From assembly GCA_965370715.1 (NCBI GenBank), contig CBDUVQ010000045.1:1-7372 (forward strand): a DNA stretch of 7,372 nucleotides, in the 5' to 3' direction. Source of the DNA: JAFCBV01 sp965370715 (lineage in GTDB: Archaea > EX4484-52 > B79-G9). Below, one piece after another: positions 1-6,239 of the stretch (positions are counted from its first letter, which is position 1; each line of letters opens with the position of its first letter). Position numbers and translations under genes: made by a program. Below the pieces are notes generated by a model. It made no database searches. It was not told the DNA's origin and was given only the letters and a program-made list of their open reading frames with translations.

Positions 1-675
1 GTCTGGCACCAAAATCTTTTCAAAAGGAATCTCTGATCGGCTCATATCTAATTCAATATTCCAACGAGGTCTGGATGGCTCCATCCTGTATTCCTCGGCA
101 CTTACAGCATATGCTCTCTTCTGTTTATCCAAAAAACCCAATACACCCTCAGGAGACATATGCAGAAGTTCACGATCATTAATTGGCTCTAAAGCAAAGT
201 TAAAGGGATATCTACTTTTTTCAATCATATCCTTTACAGATATCTCGTTTATCAATTCAGGGTTTGCCTCAAAATCTTTCTCTACAAATATTATTCTTGC
301 TCCAGGATTGGCTATTGTTGCCCCTCCGCCATATACGTTGTTCTGTGTTACTAAATCAAGAAGTTCTTCCAGAGGTTCTCCATAAACGGCCTTGTAATGA
401 GGGATGTTTATTGAAGGCAATAGGGCCTTTCCATTAAGATTGCATCGTCCATCAATTGCGCACGAATCTTGGGGTGCTATTGCCTGATTTCGATATTGTT
501 CCAGAACTTTTTCTGAAACGGTTCCTCCTGTTATTGCAATTGTGTTGGGCTTTTGAAAAAAATCATTCAGTGTCCTTGCACCGTTTAAGGCTTCAGCGTA
601 CAACGCGTTTACAGCAGCCATCTCTACAAAAGACGTGCCTGTCCGAAAAGAAATTTCAGAGTGTTGGGGTGCCAT
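1..675 (-). CDS. Hypothetical protein, 3' end beyond the left edge (225 N-terminal residues visible)
   Basis: The minus strand is open from an ATG at 675 to the edge of the window, giving exactly 225 codons with no stop. The protein begins MAPQHSEISFRTGTSF. I do not recognise it. It has no signal peptide or membrane segment. Residues 15-60 look helical and end in a short strand and glycine turn (IAITGG, 46-51). Residues 114-131 have a glycine-rich stretch followed by a hydrophobic strand (YGGGATIANPGARIIFVE). The part from 145 on is mixed and charged. Only two cysteines are visible (72 and 78). The start is supported by a Shine-Dalgarno-like GAAGTGAT three bases before the ATG and by a TATA-like box upstream. 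The gene lies 97 bp downstream of the RFC gene on the same strand but appears to have its own promoter. It looks somewhat more AT-rich than RFC. The function is unknown and the missing C-terminus may hold the diagnostic domain. Confidence 0.8.
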   Translation of the reverse strand, partial: MAPQHSEISFRTGTSFVEMAAVNALYAEALNGARTLNDFFQKPNTIAITGGTVSEKVLEQYRNQAIAPQDSCAIDGRCNLNGKALLPSINIPHYKAVYGEPLEELLDLVTQNNVYGGGATIANPGARIIFVEKDFEANPELINEISVKDMIEKSRYPFNFALEPINDRELLHMSPEGVLGFLDKQKRAYAVSAEEYRMEPSRPRWNIELDMSRSEIPFEKILVPD

Positions 676-678
676 GTT

Positions 679-717
679 ATCACTTCTAAATGAAGTACTA
701 CAGATATAAACCTTTCC
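679..717 (-). promoter_or_regulatory. BRE/TATA promoter and Shine-Dalgarno for the partial gene
   Basis: Reading the minus strand, GGAAAG (717-712) is a purine-rich BRE-like element directly followed by a TATA-like GTTTATAT (711-704). Archaeal transcription usually starts about 25 bases downstream, here near 681, so the leader before the ATG at 675 would be very short. GAAGTGAT (686-679) matches the archaeal anti-Shine-Dalgarno at seven of eight bases and stands three bases from the ATG. If the start really falls at 681 it would cut this site, so either the leader is slightly longer or the message is effectively leaderless. The rest of the gap (718-772) holds no gene, no clear T-run terminator for RFC and no convincing RNA structure. 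Confidence 0.5.
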
Positions 718-772
718 TCAGCCATCCACCACGTCTCGCACCCACATTTCGTTTCACTCGAAGCTTTTTGGC

Positions 773-1720
773 TCATTGTTTCATTGCAGAGACTTGAGCT
801 AGGAAAGCTTCAATCTGCAAATCCTCTGTTCCGCCCTCAGCTATGCGGAATTCATACTCACCGAGCTTGTCGATTAGCATTGCCTTTTGCACATCTGTTA
901 TGTCTATGCCGATTATCTCGCGGTGAAACGCCTTGATTACGTCAAGCCCTGATAGCCCGCGGTCTATCATAAGGCCAAGAAGCTTTTTTCGCGCATCAAT
1001 AAACCTGCTGTTAAGTGCAAGGTCAAGTATCTCGCGCGCCTCTTTTGGGTGAAGCGATGCGGCGATGCTGTATATTTCCTTTTCATCAATTTTCTTGGAA
1101 ATAATAGAAGTTGACTGAAGGACATTTATTGCCTGCCTCAAATCCCCTTCTGAAACCGAGAGTATTGCATCCATTGCTTTTTCAGAAATAGTCAGCCCTT
1201 CTTTTTTTGCTATTTTCTCCAGCATGGCTTTCATGTCTTCTTTCGCTATTGGGCGAAAGCGAAATATTGCACACCGCGACTGTATTGGAGGTATAAGTTT
1301 GCTTGAATAATTGCATGAAAGAATGAATCTTGTTGTAGAGGTGTATTTTTCCATTGTCCTTCTCATTGCCTGTTGGGCCTCGGGTGTCAGGGCATCGCTC
1401 TCATCAAGAAAAATTATCTTGAACTCTGCGCCAAGAGGCTTTGTTCGCGCGAAGTCCTTTATTTTGCTTCTAACGACTTGTATACCGCGCTCGTCACTCG
1501 CATTTGTCTCCATGAAATTGCGATGCCACGTGTCGCCATAAAGCTGTTTTGCAAGAGCGATTGCAGATGTGGTCTTGCCAATGCCTGCGCTTCCTGCAAA
1601 AAGCATGTGCGGCATTGACTTTTCTTTCACAAATGCTTCAAGGCGCTCTGTAATTTCCTTTTGCCCGACAACATCGGCGAGTTTTTCCGGGCGGTACTTT
1701 TCTGTCCAGATGTCAATCAT
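773..1720 (-). CDS. rfcS: Replication factor C small subunit (clamp loader ATPase)
   Basis: This is the small subunit of the archaeal clamp loader, which uses ATP with RFC large subunit to open the PCNA ring and load it at primer-template junctions. It has 315 residues, close to the usual intein-free length. The N-terminal RFC box EKYRP is at 7-11. Walker A is GSAGIGKT (43-50), the Walker B/DEAD-type box is DESD (106-109), sensor 1 is SCN (135-137) and the RFC signature SRC is at 148-150. The C-terminal part (about 230-315) matches the helical collar region. Key residues are intact and no intein interrupts the Walker A region, a common insertion site in archaea. The ATG at 1720 is supported by GATGAT three bases upstream and by the need to keep the EKYRP box. 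It diverges from the transglutaminase gene with only 17 bp between, so its promoter probably lies inside that gene. The large subunit is not in this window. Confidence 0.96.
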   Translation of the reverse strand: MIDIWTEKYRPEKLADVVGQKEITERLEAFVKEKSMPHMLFAGSAGIGKTTSAIALAKQLYGDTWHRNFMETNASDERGIQVVRSKIKDFARTKPLGAEFKIIFLDESDALTPEAQQAMRRTMEKYTSTTRFILSCNYSSKLIPPIQSRCAIFRFRPIAKEDMKAMLEKIAKKEGLTISEKAMDAILSVSEGDLRQAINVLQSTSIISKKIDEKEIYSIAASLHPKEAREILDLALNSRFIDARKKLLGLMIDRGLSGLDVIKAFHREIIGIDITDVQKAMLIDKLGEYEFRIAEGGTEDLQIEAFLAQVSAMKQ

Positions 1721-1723
1721 TCA

Positions 1724-1729
1724 ATCATC
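1724..1729 (-). promoter_or_regulatory. Ribosome binding site of rfcS
   Basis: GATGAT on the minus strand differs by one base from the archaeal GGTGAT core and sits three bases (TGA) before the ATG at 1720. The same three-base spacing occurs before the partial gene, the ferredoxin and the second ATG of HisRS. It fixes the RFC start. Confidence 0.5.
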
Positions 1730-1740
1730 TTTATTATATG
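1729..1740 (+). promoter_or_regulatory. TATA-like box for the transglutaminase-like gene
   Basis: CTTTATTATATG is the most TATA-like element in the divergent gap and overlaps the first possible ATG at 1738. Its centre (about 1734) is 25 bases before the second in-frame ATG at 1759, the normal TATA-to-start distance in archaea. Neither ATG has a Shine-Dalgarno. A leaderless message starting at 1759 explains both facts. A matching element for RFC on the other strand is weak; TTTAAAG around 1768-1774 is one possibility. Confidence 0.4.
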
Positions 1741-1758
1741 AGTAATACAACTAATTTT

Positions 1759-3849
1759 ATGGCAAACTTTAAATCCGTGTGCTTAATTCTGCTGGCTTTG
1801 ATTCTGGTTCCGCTTGCCTGTGCAGAACAAGATATCGAAGACCCTGCTCAAATCACCAGCCTCGACTCTAAAGTTATGCAAAGCGGAGGGGTTGCTGTGT
1901 CTGGGCAGTCAATTCAGTGGGTGAAGCTCAATATAACGGCTCCGCAAAACAAGGAATACCAGACAGCTTCAAACAAAGCAGACTATGCCTTGGATGAGTT
2001 TGAAAACAGTATCATGGTGTATGAAGAAAAAAGCCCGTCAAACGCAGTCTATTATTCTCTTGAAAGTATTGTGCAAACTGAGTCCAGAAGAACGCGCACT
2101 CTCCCGGCATCATACACACTCCCGGAAGATGTGAAAAGGTATCTGTATCCATCTCCCAATATACAAAGTGATGATGAGCGAATCATACAACGTGCAAAAG
2201 AGACTTCTGCAAACAAAAACACTGGCTTTGAAAAAATAGCTGCTCTTGCCTCGTATGTTCACAACAACACAGAATATGTAGAAAGCTTTGGCACTTCTTC
2301 AAAGGACGCGCTCTGGGTGCTTGAAAATAAGGTCGGCACATGCGACGAATACTCAACTCTTTTCATTGCACTTGCAAGGTCTCTTGGGTATCCAGCGCGC
2401 TACATCACAGGGCATGCGTATGGTGACAAAGGATGGACGCCTCATGCATGGGCTGAGGTCTATCTTGGAAAATGGGTGCCTGTTGATGCAACGTGGCTCG
2501 AGGTTGGCTGGCTCGACGGCACACATATCGAGTTTCATACATCAAGCACCAACCGTGTTGAAAACACTGCTGAAATATACGGCGTCAGTGCAGAAATAGA
2601 GAAATGGCTGCCTGGGGAGACAACAATAGAGACTCTGAATTATACTCTTCGAGAAAAAGACAGTGGATATTCGCTGTTGCAGACAACAGAAGTTCTTGAG
2701 CCCGGCGAAACATCAATAGTTGTGCTGAAAATAATCCCAAGCGAATATGCTGTGCTTGAGGCAAGCCTTGTGCCCTGCAAAAGCGAGAAGCCGATTGTCT
2801 CTATTGAAAACAGGGAACGCGAGGCAGTCCTTATTCCGGGAGAAGAAACAATACTCTGGTGGCATGTAACTGCAGAATATGGCTTGCAGAAGAATATACT
2901 ATACACCTGCCCGCTTGTCCTGAACTCAAGGCTTCTTGGTGTGCGCAAAGTCAACATAACTGTTGATACTTCAGGGCAGGACGAAAATTCTGTGGCGCTC
3001 TCTGCAGAACTTCGAAGCCCTGTAATTTCTGCAGGGGACGAGCAAACAGTCTTTGCATCTGCAGAAAAGATAAATGGGTATGGAAACTACATCATTGGCT
3101 TTGTTTCAAAAGACGCATATGAAGAAAAAGAGGTTTCAAAAGACCATGCCTCTGTTGAATTCTCATTTACTCCAAAAAACACAGGAATGAACCAAGGCGT
3201 TTTGTTCTCATCAACAGGGCAGGCAATAGATATAGAATATGATGTCCGATTGCAGAGCGGAACCCGAATTTCAAATGCCAGTGTGCCCTCGCTTGTGAAA
3301 ATCGGTGATAATGCAAAACTTTCTGTTGTGATAAAAAGCCCTGACCTGATGAAGAGGGCGCTTTACCTGAAGGTAGATATAGATGGTGATGAATCTGTGC
3401 AGAACTTTGAGCTTCAGGGATTGAAGGCTATTGAATTTTCATTTAATGCCGTTGATGTTGGAGAAAAAACCATTCGCCTTGAACTTTCGGGTGATGGTGT
3501 GAGCGACTCGCGGATAGAAAAATTCAGGGTATATGACATACCCGAAATACAGGCTGCGCTTTCAACGGATTTTGGCAGGAACCTTGCGATAATACATATT
3601 GAAGCCCTTCGCGACTCTGCTGAAAATGTAACTGTAAGGTTTCTTGGGCAGGAAAAGAGTATAGGTGGTGTTTCTGATGAGAAAAACGTGGAATTTGACA
3701 TCACGGAATTCGGAATAAAGGAAGCCGAAATCACGTTTAATGACGTTGCAAGGGGTATTCACACGCAAAAAGTTCAGTTCAATGTCAAAAAAGAGGGATT
3801 TTTTCAGCGCATTGCAAGAACTATATTAAGTTTTCTTGGCATAAAATAG
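1759..3849 (+). CDS. Secreted transglutaminase-like (papain-fold) protein with long beta-rich C-terminal region
   Basis: The protein has 696 residues from the ATG at 1759, or 703 from the ATG at 1738. I prefer 1759: the TATA-like box then has correct spacing, and the N-terminus becomes a clean signal peptide with a lysine at 5, a hydrophobic core SVCLILLALILVPL and a likely signal peptidase cut after ACA near residue 22. The transglutaminase core spans about 155-250. Cys195 is in VGTCDEYS (codon at 2341), His229 in TPHAW (2443) and Asp243 in VPVDATW, a complete catalytic triad. Such domains act as transglutaminases, proteases or peptide hydrolases; the substrate here is unknown. Residues from about 300 onward look like repeated beta-sandwich modules, with several N-x-S/T glycosylation sequons. 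There is no C-terminal membrane helix; the last 20 residues look like an amphipathic helix. It is followed 11 bp later by a ferredoxin gene. The domain call is firm, the biological role is not. Confidence 0.88.
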   Translation: MANFKSVCLILLALILVPLACAEQDIEDPAQITSLDSKVMQSGGVAVSGQSIQWVKLNITAPQNKEYQTASNKADYALDEFENSIMVYEEKSPSNAVYYSLESIVQTESRRTRTLPASYTLPEDVKRYLYPSPNIQSDDERIIQRAKETSANKNTGFEKIAALASYVHNNTEYVESFGTSSKDALWVLENKVGTCDEYSTLFIALARSLGYPARYITGHAYGDKGWTPHAWAEVYLGKWVPVDATWLEVGWLDGTHIEFHTSSTNRVENTAEIYGVSAEIEKWLPGETTIETLNYTLREKDSGYSLLQTTEVLEPGETSIVVLKIIPSEYAVLEASLVPCKSEKPIVSIENREREAVLIPGEETILWWHVTAEYGLQKNILYTCPLVLNSRLLGVRKVNITVDTSGQDENSVALSAELRSPVISAGDEQTVFASAEKINGYGNYIIGFVSKDAYEEKEVSKDHASVEFSFTPKNTGMNQGVLFSSTGQAIDIEYDVRLQSGTRISNASVPSLVKIGDNAKLSVVIKSPDLMKRALYLKVDIDGDESVQNFELQGLKAIEFSFNAVDVGEKTIRLELSGDGVSDSRIEKFRVYDIPEIQAALSTDFGRNLAIIHIEALRDSAENVTVRFLGQEKSIGGVSDEKNVEFDITEFGIKEAEITFNDVARGIHTQKVQFNVKKEGFFQRIARTILSFLGIK

Positions 3850-3857
3850 AAGGTGGT
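3850..3857 (+). promoter_or_regulatory. Ribosome binding site of the ferredoxin
   Basis: AAGGTGGT lies three bases (TAT) before the ATG at 3861 and directly after the TAG stop of the transglutaminase-like gene. It is the best Shine-Dalgarno on the plus strand. It shows that the small ferredoxin frame is translated, probably from a shared message. Confidence 0.7.
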
Positions 3858-3860
3858 TAT

Positions 3861-4040
3861 ATGACTGTAAGTATTGATGCTGAAAAATGTATTGGATGCG
3901 GGCTTTGCGCATCAATGTGTCCCGACGTCTTTGAGATGAAAGATGATGGGAAAGCGCATATAAAGGATGTTAAAGCATGCGAAAAGTGCGATTGTAAAGA
4001 CGTAGTATCGAGTTGCCCGACGCAGGCCATAATATTGTAA
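3861..4040 (+). CDS. Small [4Fe-4S] ferredoxin
   Basis: This 59-residue cytoplasmic electron carrier starts MTVSIDAEKCIGCGLCAS and ends CPTQAIIL. Cys10, Cys13 and Cys16 (CIGCGLC) plus Cys52 in the CP motif form the ligand set of a single [4Fe-4S] cluster. Cys20 (in MCPDVFEM) matches the non-ligand cysteine that forms a disulfide in Pyrococcus-type ferredoxin. The stretch SMCPDVFEMKDDGKA is very like that family, though the protein is a few residues shorter (Pyrococcus about 66). It has three further cysteines at 40, 43 and 45 (CEKCDC), in a spacing that does not match the standard second-cluster motif CxxCxxCxxxCP. One cluster is therefore firm and a second is uncertain. The gene has a strong ribosome binding site and follows the transglutaminase-like gene by 11 bp. 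The redox partner is not in the window. Confidence 0.93.
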   Translation: MTVSIDAEKCIGCGLCASMCPDVFEMKDDGKAHIKDVKACEKCDCKDVVSSCPTQAIIL

Positions 4041-4065
4041 AAAACTTCTTATTCAAAGTTTTTTT
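4039..4065. terminator. Bidirectional A/T hairpin terminator between ferredoxin and hisS
   Basis: AAAAAACTT (4039-4047) and AAGTTTTTT (4056-4064) form a perfect 9-bp inverted repeat with an 8-base loop. It contains the TAA of the ferredoxin and the TGA of HisRS. Each strand therefore ends in a run of T: 4059-4065 for plus, 4044-4039 read on minus. Archaeal termination depends mainly on such U-tracts, so one element can serve both convergent genes. The stem is AT-rich and weak, so the U-tract may matter more than the hairpin. Confidence 0.6.
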
Positions 4066-5321
4066 CTGGTCTCTTTTCCGCTCTGCATGTTCTTTACAAC
4101 AACTTCTCCTTTTGCCATGTCGCGCGGTCCGAGAATCCAGACCTCTTTTGCGCCAATCCTGTTTGCGAACTTAAGTTGGTTTGAGAAATTTCTGCCCATG
4201 AGGTCAAACTGGACATTCTTTCCTTTCTTTTGAAGCTTTCCTGAGAGTTTTATTGCAATAGGTAAAAGATCCTGCGAAACAACTGCAACAAATATTTCTG
4301 TCAAAGGTTCTGCCTTTGAATCTATCTTGAGTATGTCAAGCACGCGCTCAATCCCGATTGAAAAGCCGACTGCTGGAATGTCTTTTCCAAGAAAGATACC
4401 AATCACCTCGTCATACCTTCCTCCGCCTGCAATGCTCCCTGAATTTTTTCCTTCAAGCACTGCCTCGAAAACATTGCCTGTATAATAACTTAGTCCTCTA
4501 ACAAGCGATGCGTCAAAGACACATTCAGAAAGTACGCCTGATGCTTCAAGATAACGGTCAAGCTCTTCAAGCTCCTTTAGACCTTCTGTGATTTTTTCAT
4601 TCAAGGAAATGTCTTTTTTCATCTCAGCAACAATTGGCTTGATGTCTCCTTTTCTTGAAAGGGAGTTTATGATCTGCTCTGCCTGCTCTGTAGAAATCTT
4701 GTACGACTTGAACTCTTTGTACAGCTCCTCGTGCGAGAGTTTCTGGATTTTGTCAACGGTTCTCATCGCACCCTCAATCTGCTCATTTGATTTTATGCCA
4801 AGATAATTCAGGACTCCTTCAACAATCTTGCGGTTGTTTATTCGAACCTTAAATGTGCCGACTTGAATTGCCTTAAGTGCCTCGATAACTGTTGCAATGC
4901 ATTCTGCGTCCGCAGCCATTGAAGACGAGCCAATTGTGTCAATATCAAACTGGTAGAACTCGCGGTAGCGCCCTTTTTTTGATTCCTCATATCTCCATAC
5001 AGGCCCGTACTGGTAGCGCTTGAATGGCATTGCAATGTTTGGGTTCATGGACACATATCGGATTAGCGGAACTGTCAAGTCATAGCGCAAGCCAATCATT
5101 CTTCCGCCAAGGTCTTTGAAGTTGTATGTCTCTTTCAAAAGCTCATCACCGCCTGCGCCCTTTGCAGAAAGCACTTCCCACTTCTCCATTGCAGGTGTGT
5201 CAAGAGGTGTGAAGCCGCGCTTCTCATAAATTTTCTGGATTTTTGAAACAACATTCCTGCGCAAGAGCATGTCGCCTGCATCAAAATCTCTTGTTCCTTT
5301 TACGCGGTCAGGGGCTATCAT
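4053..5321 (-). CDS. hisS: Histidyl-tRNA synthetase
   Basis: This class II aminoacyl-tRNA synthetase attaches histidine to tRNA-His in the cytoplasm. It has 422 residues from the ATG at 5321, normal for the family. The N-terminal RVKGTRDF is at 6-13. Motif 2 runs about 101-125 (RYQYGPVWRYE ... REFYQFD). The histidine A motif LVRGLSYYTG is at 273-282, with the expected catalytic arginine at 275. GGGRYDEV follows at 299-306, and motif 3 GFSIGIERVL is at 319-328. The anticodon-binding domain occupies about 341-422. All key motifs look intact. An ATG four codons upstream (5333) would add MCDT. I prefer 5321 because GTGAT stands three bases before it, as in neighbouring genes, whereas 5333 has no such site. 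The upstream unknown gene stops 16 bp before 5321, so the two are probably co-transcribed. Confidence 0.96.
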   Translation of the reverse strand: MIAPDRVKGTRDFDAGDMLLRRNVVSKIQKIYEKRGFTPLDTPAMEKWEVLSAKGAGGDELLKETYNFKDLGGRMIGLRYDLTVPLIRYVSMNPNIAMPFKRYQYGPVWRYEESKKGRYREFYQFDIDTIGSSSMAADAECIATVIEALKAIQVGTFKVRINNRKIVEGVLNYLGIKSNEQIEGAMRTVDKIQKLSHEELYKEFKSYKISTEQAEQIINSLSRKGDIKPIVAEMKKDISLNEKITEGLKELEELDRYLEASGVLSECVFDASLVRGLSYYTGNVFEAVLEGKNSGSIAGGGRYDEVIGIFLGKDIPAVGFSIGIERVLDILKIDSKAEPLTEIFVAVVSQDLLPIAIKLSGKLQKKGKNVQFDLMGRNFSNQLKFANRIGAKEVWILGPRDMAKGEVVVKNMQSGKETRKKL

Positions 5322-5324
5322 TGT

Positions 5325-5329
5325 ATCAC
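5325..5329 (-). promoter_or_regulatory. Ribosome binding site that decides the hisS start
   Basis: GTGAT on the minus strand is three bases (ACA) before the ATG at 5321. It lies inside the codons that would be read if translation began at 5333. The ATG at 5333 has only an A-rich AAAGA upstream. Confidence 0.5.
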
Positions 5330-5337
5330 ACATTTCT

Positions 5338-6228
5338 TTATTTGTTGAATGTATTTATAGCCATGCTGGGCACTGGATTAAATATATCTATATCGAGTCC
5401 CAGTAATCCACACATTTGCGACAGCACTCTGGCATCCAAATACGAGGGATTGTCTTCAGAACATTTCATAGACAAGATATTTTCATCATCAAAGATGAAT
5501 ATTCGCTCCCCGCATTCGCTCTCTTTGCCAATATAGGGGCATGCATCAACTATGGTTCCATCCTCTTTTCTTACCCTAGGTTGCCTGAACTGAATGATGC
5601 CAAGACCGTATTGCCTTAGGTACTTGTCATACATCTCTTCTGCAAGTGGCCCGAGTTTCCAGTCAATGGCATATTTATCTCTAAGGTATATCGCCTCAGC
5701 AACTTCTGCAGGAAGATACAAATTGTAAGTATCCCATTCATCGAGAAATCCGTTATCCGAAACTTCGCTGAATGCGCCAAGCAATTCTTTAGGGAATTCC
5801 CGAAAAGGCATTGCCCTATATTCGCCTTCTGCTTTGCATGCAAGAGCCGGTGCAATTTCGCTGAATATCCGCCAATATTCCGGGTCATTCCAGAGATCGT
5901 ATGTTGTCAGAATCCGGCCCGATAAATCGAAAGAACTCATCAATTCTTCAAGCAATTGCTTTTTTTCTGCTTCCCTGCGGCCAAGCATTCGCTGGGCTTT
6001 TCGCGCCCGACGGGGATTAGTAGTGTTGAAAACACCATAAATACCCGCAATGTATGGATAAAAGTCGCCTCCATAATCTTGCTGTAATGCCTTTGCAACC
6101 ACGAAGCCGTCCAGCTGATCTACGGGTTCATATTCCTGCTTACCAGAAACATTGAGGCCGTAATAGCAGTTCCAGCCATACGGTTCGGTTGGGCGGCTTA
6201 TGTTTTTGACAAAGCCTATGAAGATCAT
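5338..6228 (-). CDS. Hypothetical protein, about 296 residues, upstream of hisS
   Basis: The frame is long and clean, with gene-like composition, but I do not recognise the family. From the ATG at 6228 it begins MIFIGFVKNISRPTEPYGW. Numbering from there, 72-98 is a very charged, probably helical segment (RRARKAQRML and onward). Residues 170-202 contain an ordered-looking core with LYLPAEVAEAIYL and WKLGPLAEEMYDKYL. Residues 230-256 hold CPYIGKESEC and a strand IFIFDDE. There are six cysteines (21, 131, 230, 239, 256, 273) but no clear CxxC zinc motif. No signal peptide or membrane helix is convincing, so it is probably cytoplasmic. A GTG at 6231 is an alternative start, and no in-frame ATG lies further upstream before a TGA at 6246-6244. 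It begins 11 bp after the racemase-family stop and ends 16 bp before the preferred HisRS start, so it is probably in one operon with both. The function cannot be assigned from sequence. Confidence 0.82.
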   Translation of the reverse strand: MIFIGFVKNISRPTEPYGWNCYYGLNVSGKQEYEPVDQLDGFVVAKALQQDYGGDFYPYIAGIYGVFNTTNPRRARKAQRMLGRREAEKKQLLEELMSSFDLSGRILTTYDLWNDPEYWRIFSEIAPALACKAEGEYRAMPFREFPKELLGAFSEVSDNGFLDEWDTYNLYLPAEVAEAIYLRDKYAIDWKLGPLAEEMYDKYLRQYGLGIIQFRQPRVRKEDGTIVDACPYIGKESECGERIFIFDDENILSMKCSEDNPSYLDARVLSQMCGLLGLDIDIFNPVPSMAINTFNK

Positions 6229-6239
6229 CACGCACCATT

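Noticed and set aside
456..689. Plus-strand open frame of 77 codons
   Set aside because: It lies antisense to the long minus-strand gene at 1-675, has no ribosome site and reads as low-complexity leucine/arginine sequence.
720..772. Short resemblance to the archaeal 23S rRNA 5' region (GGTGGATGGCT, minus strand)
   Set aside because: Only about 11 bases match and nothing on either side continues as rRNA. Also no tRNA cloverleaf or C/D box pair was found here.
1570..1600. Intein in the RFC Walker A region
   Set aside because: The sequence GSAGIGKTTSAIALAK is continuous and the protein has the normal intein-free length.
1311..1618. Two plus-strand open frames inside rfcS
   Set aside because: They are antisense to the conserved ATPase core of RFC, whose motifs are intact, and have no homology I can see.
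1800..1830. Possible lipoprotein box at PLAC in the signal peptide of the transglutaminase-like protein
   Set aside because: Proline and leucine at -3 and -2 do not fit a lipobox well. Cleavage after ACA by signal peptidase I is the simpler reading.
5319..5333. ATG at 5333 as the HisRS start
   Set aside because: It lacks a Shine-Dalgarno, while the ATG at 5321 has GTGAT at the spacing used by neighbouring genes. The change affects only four residues.
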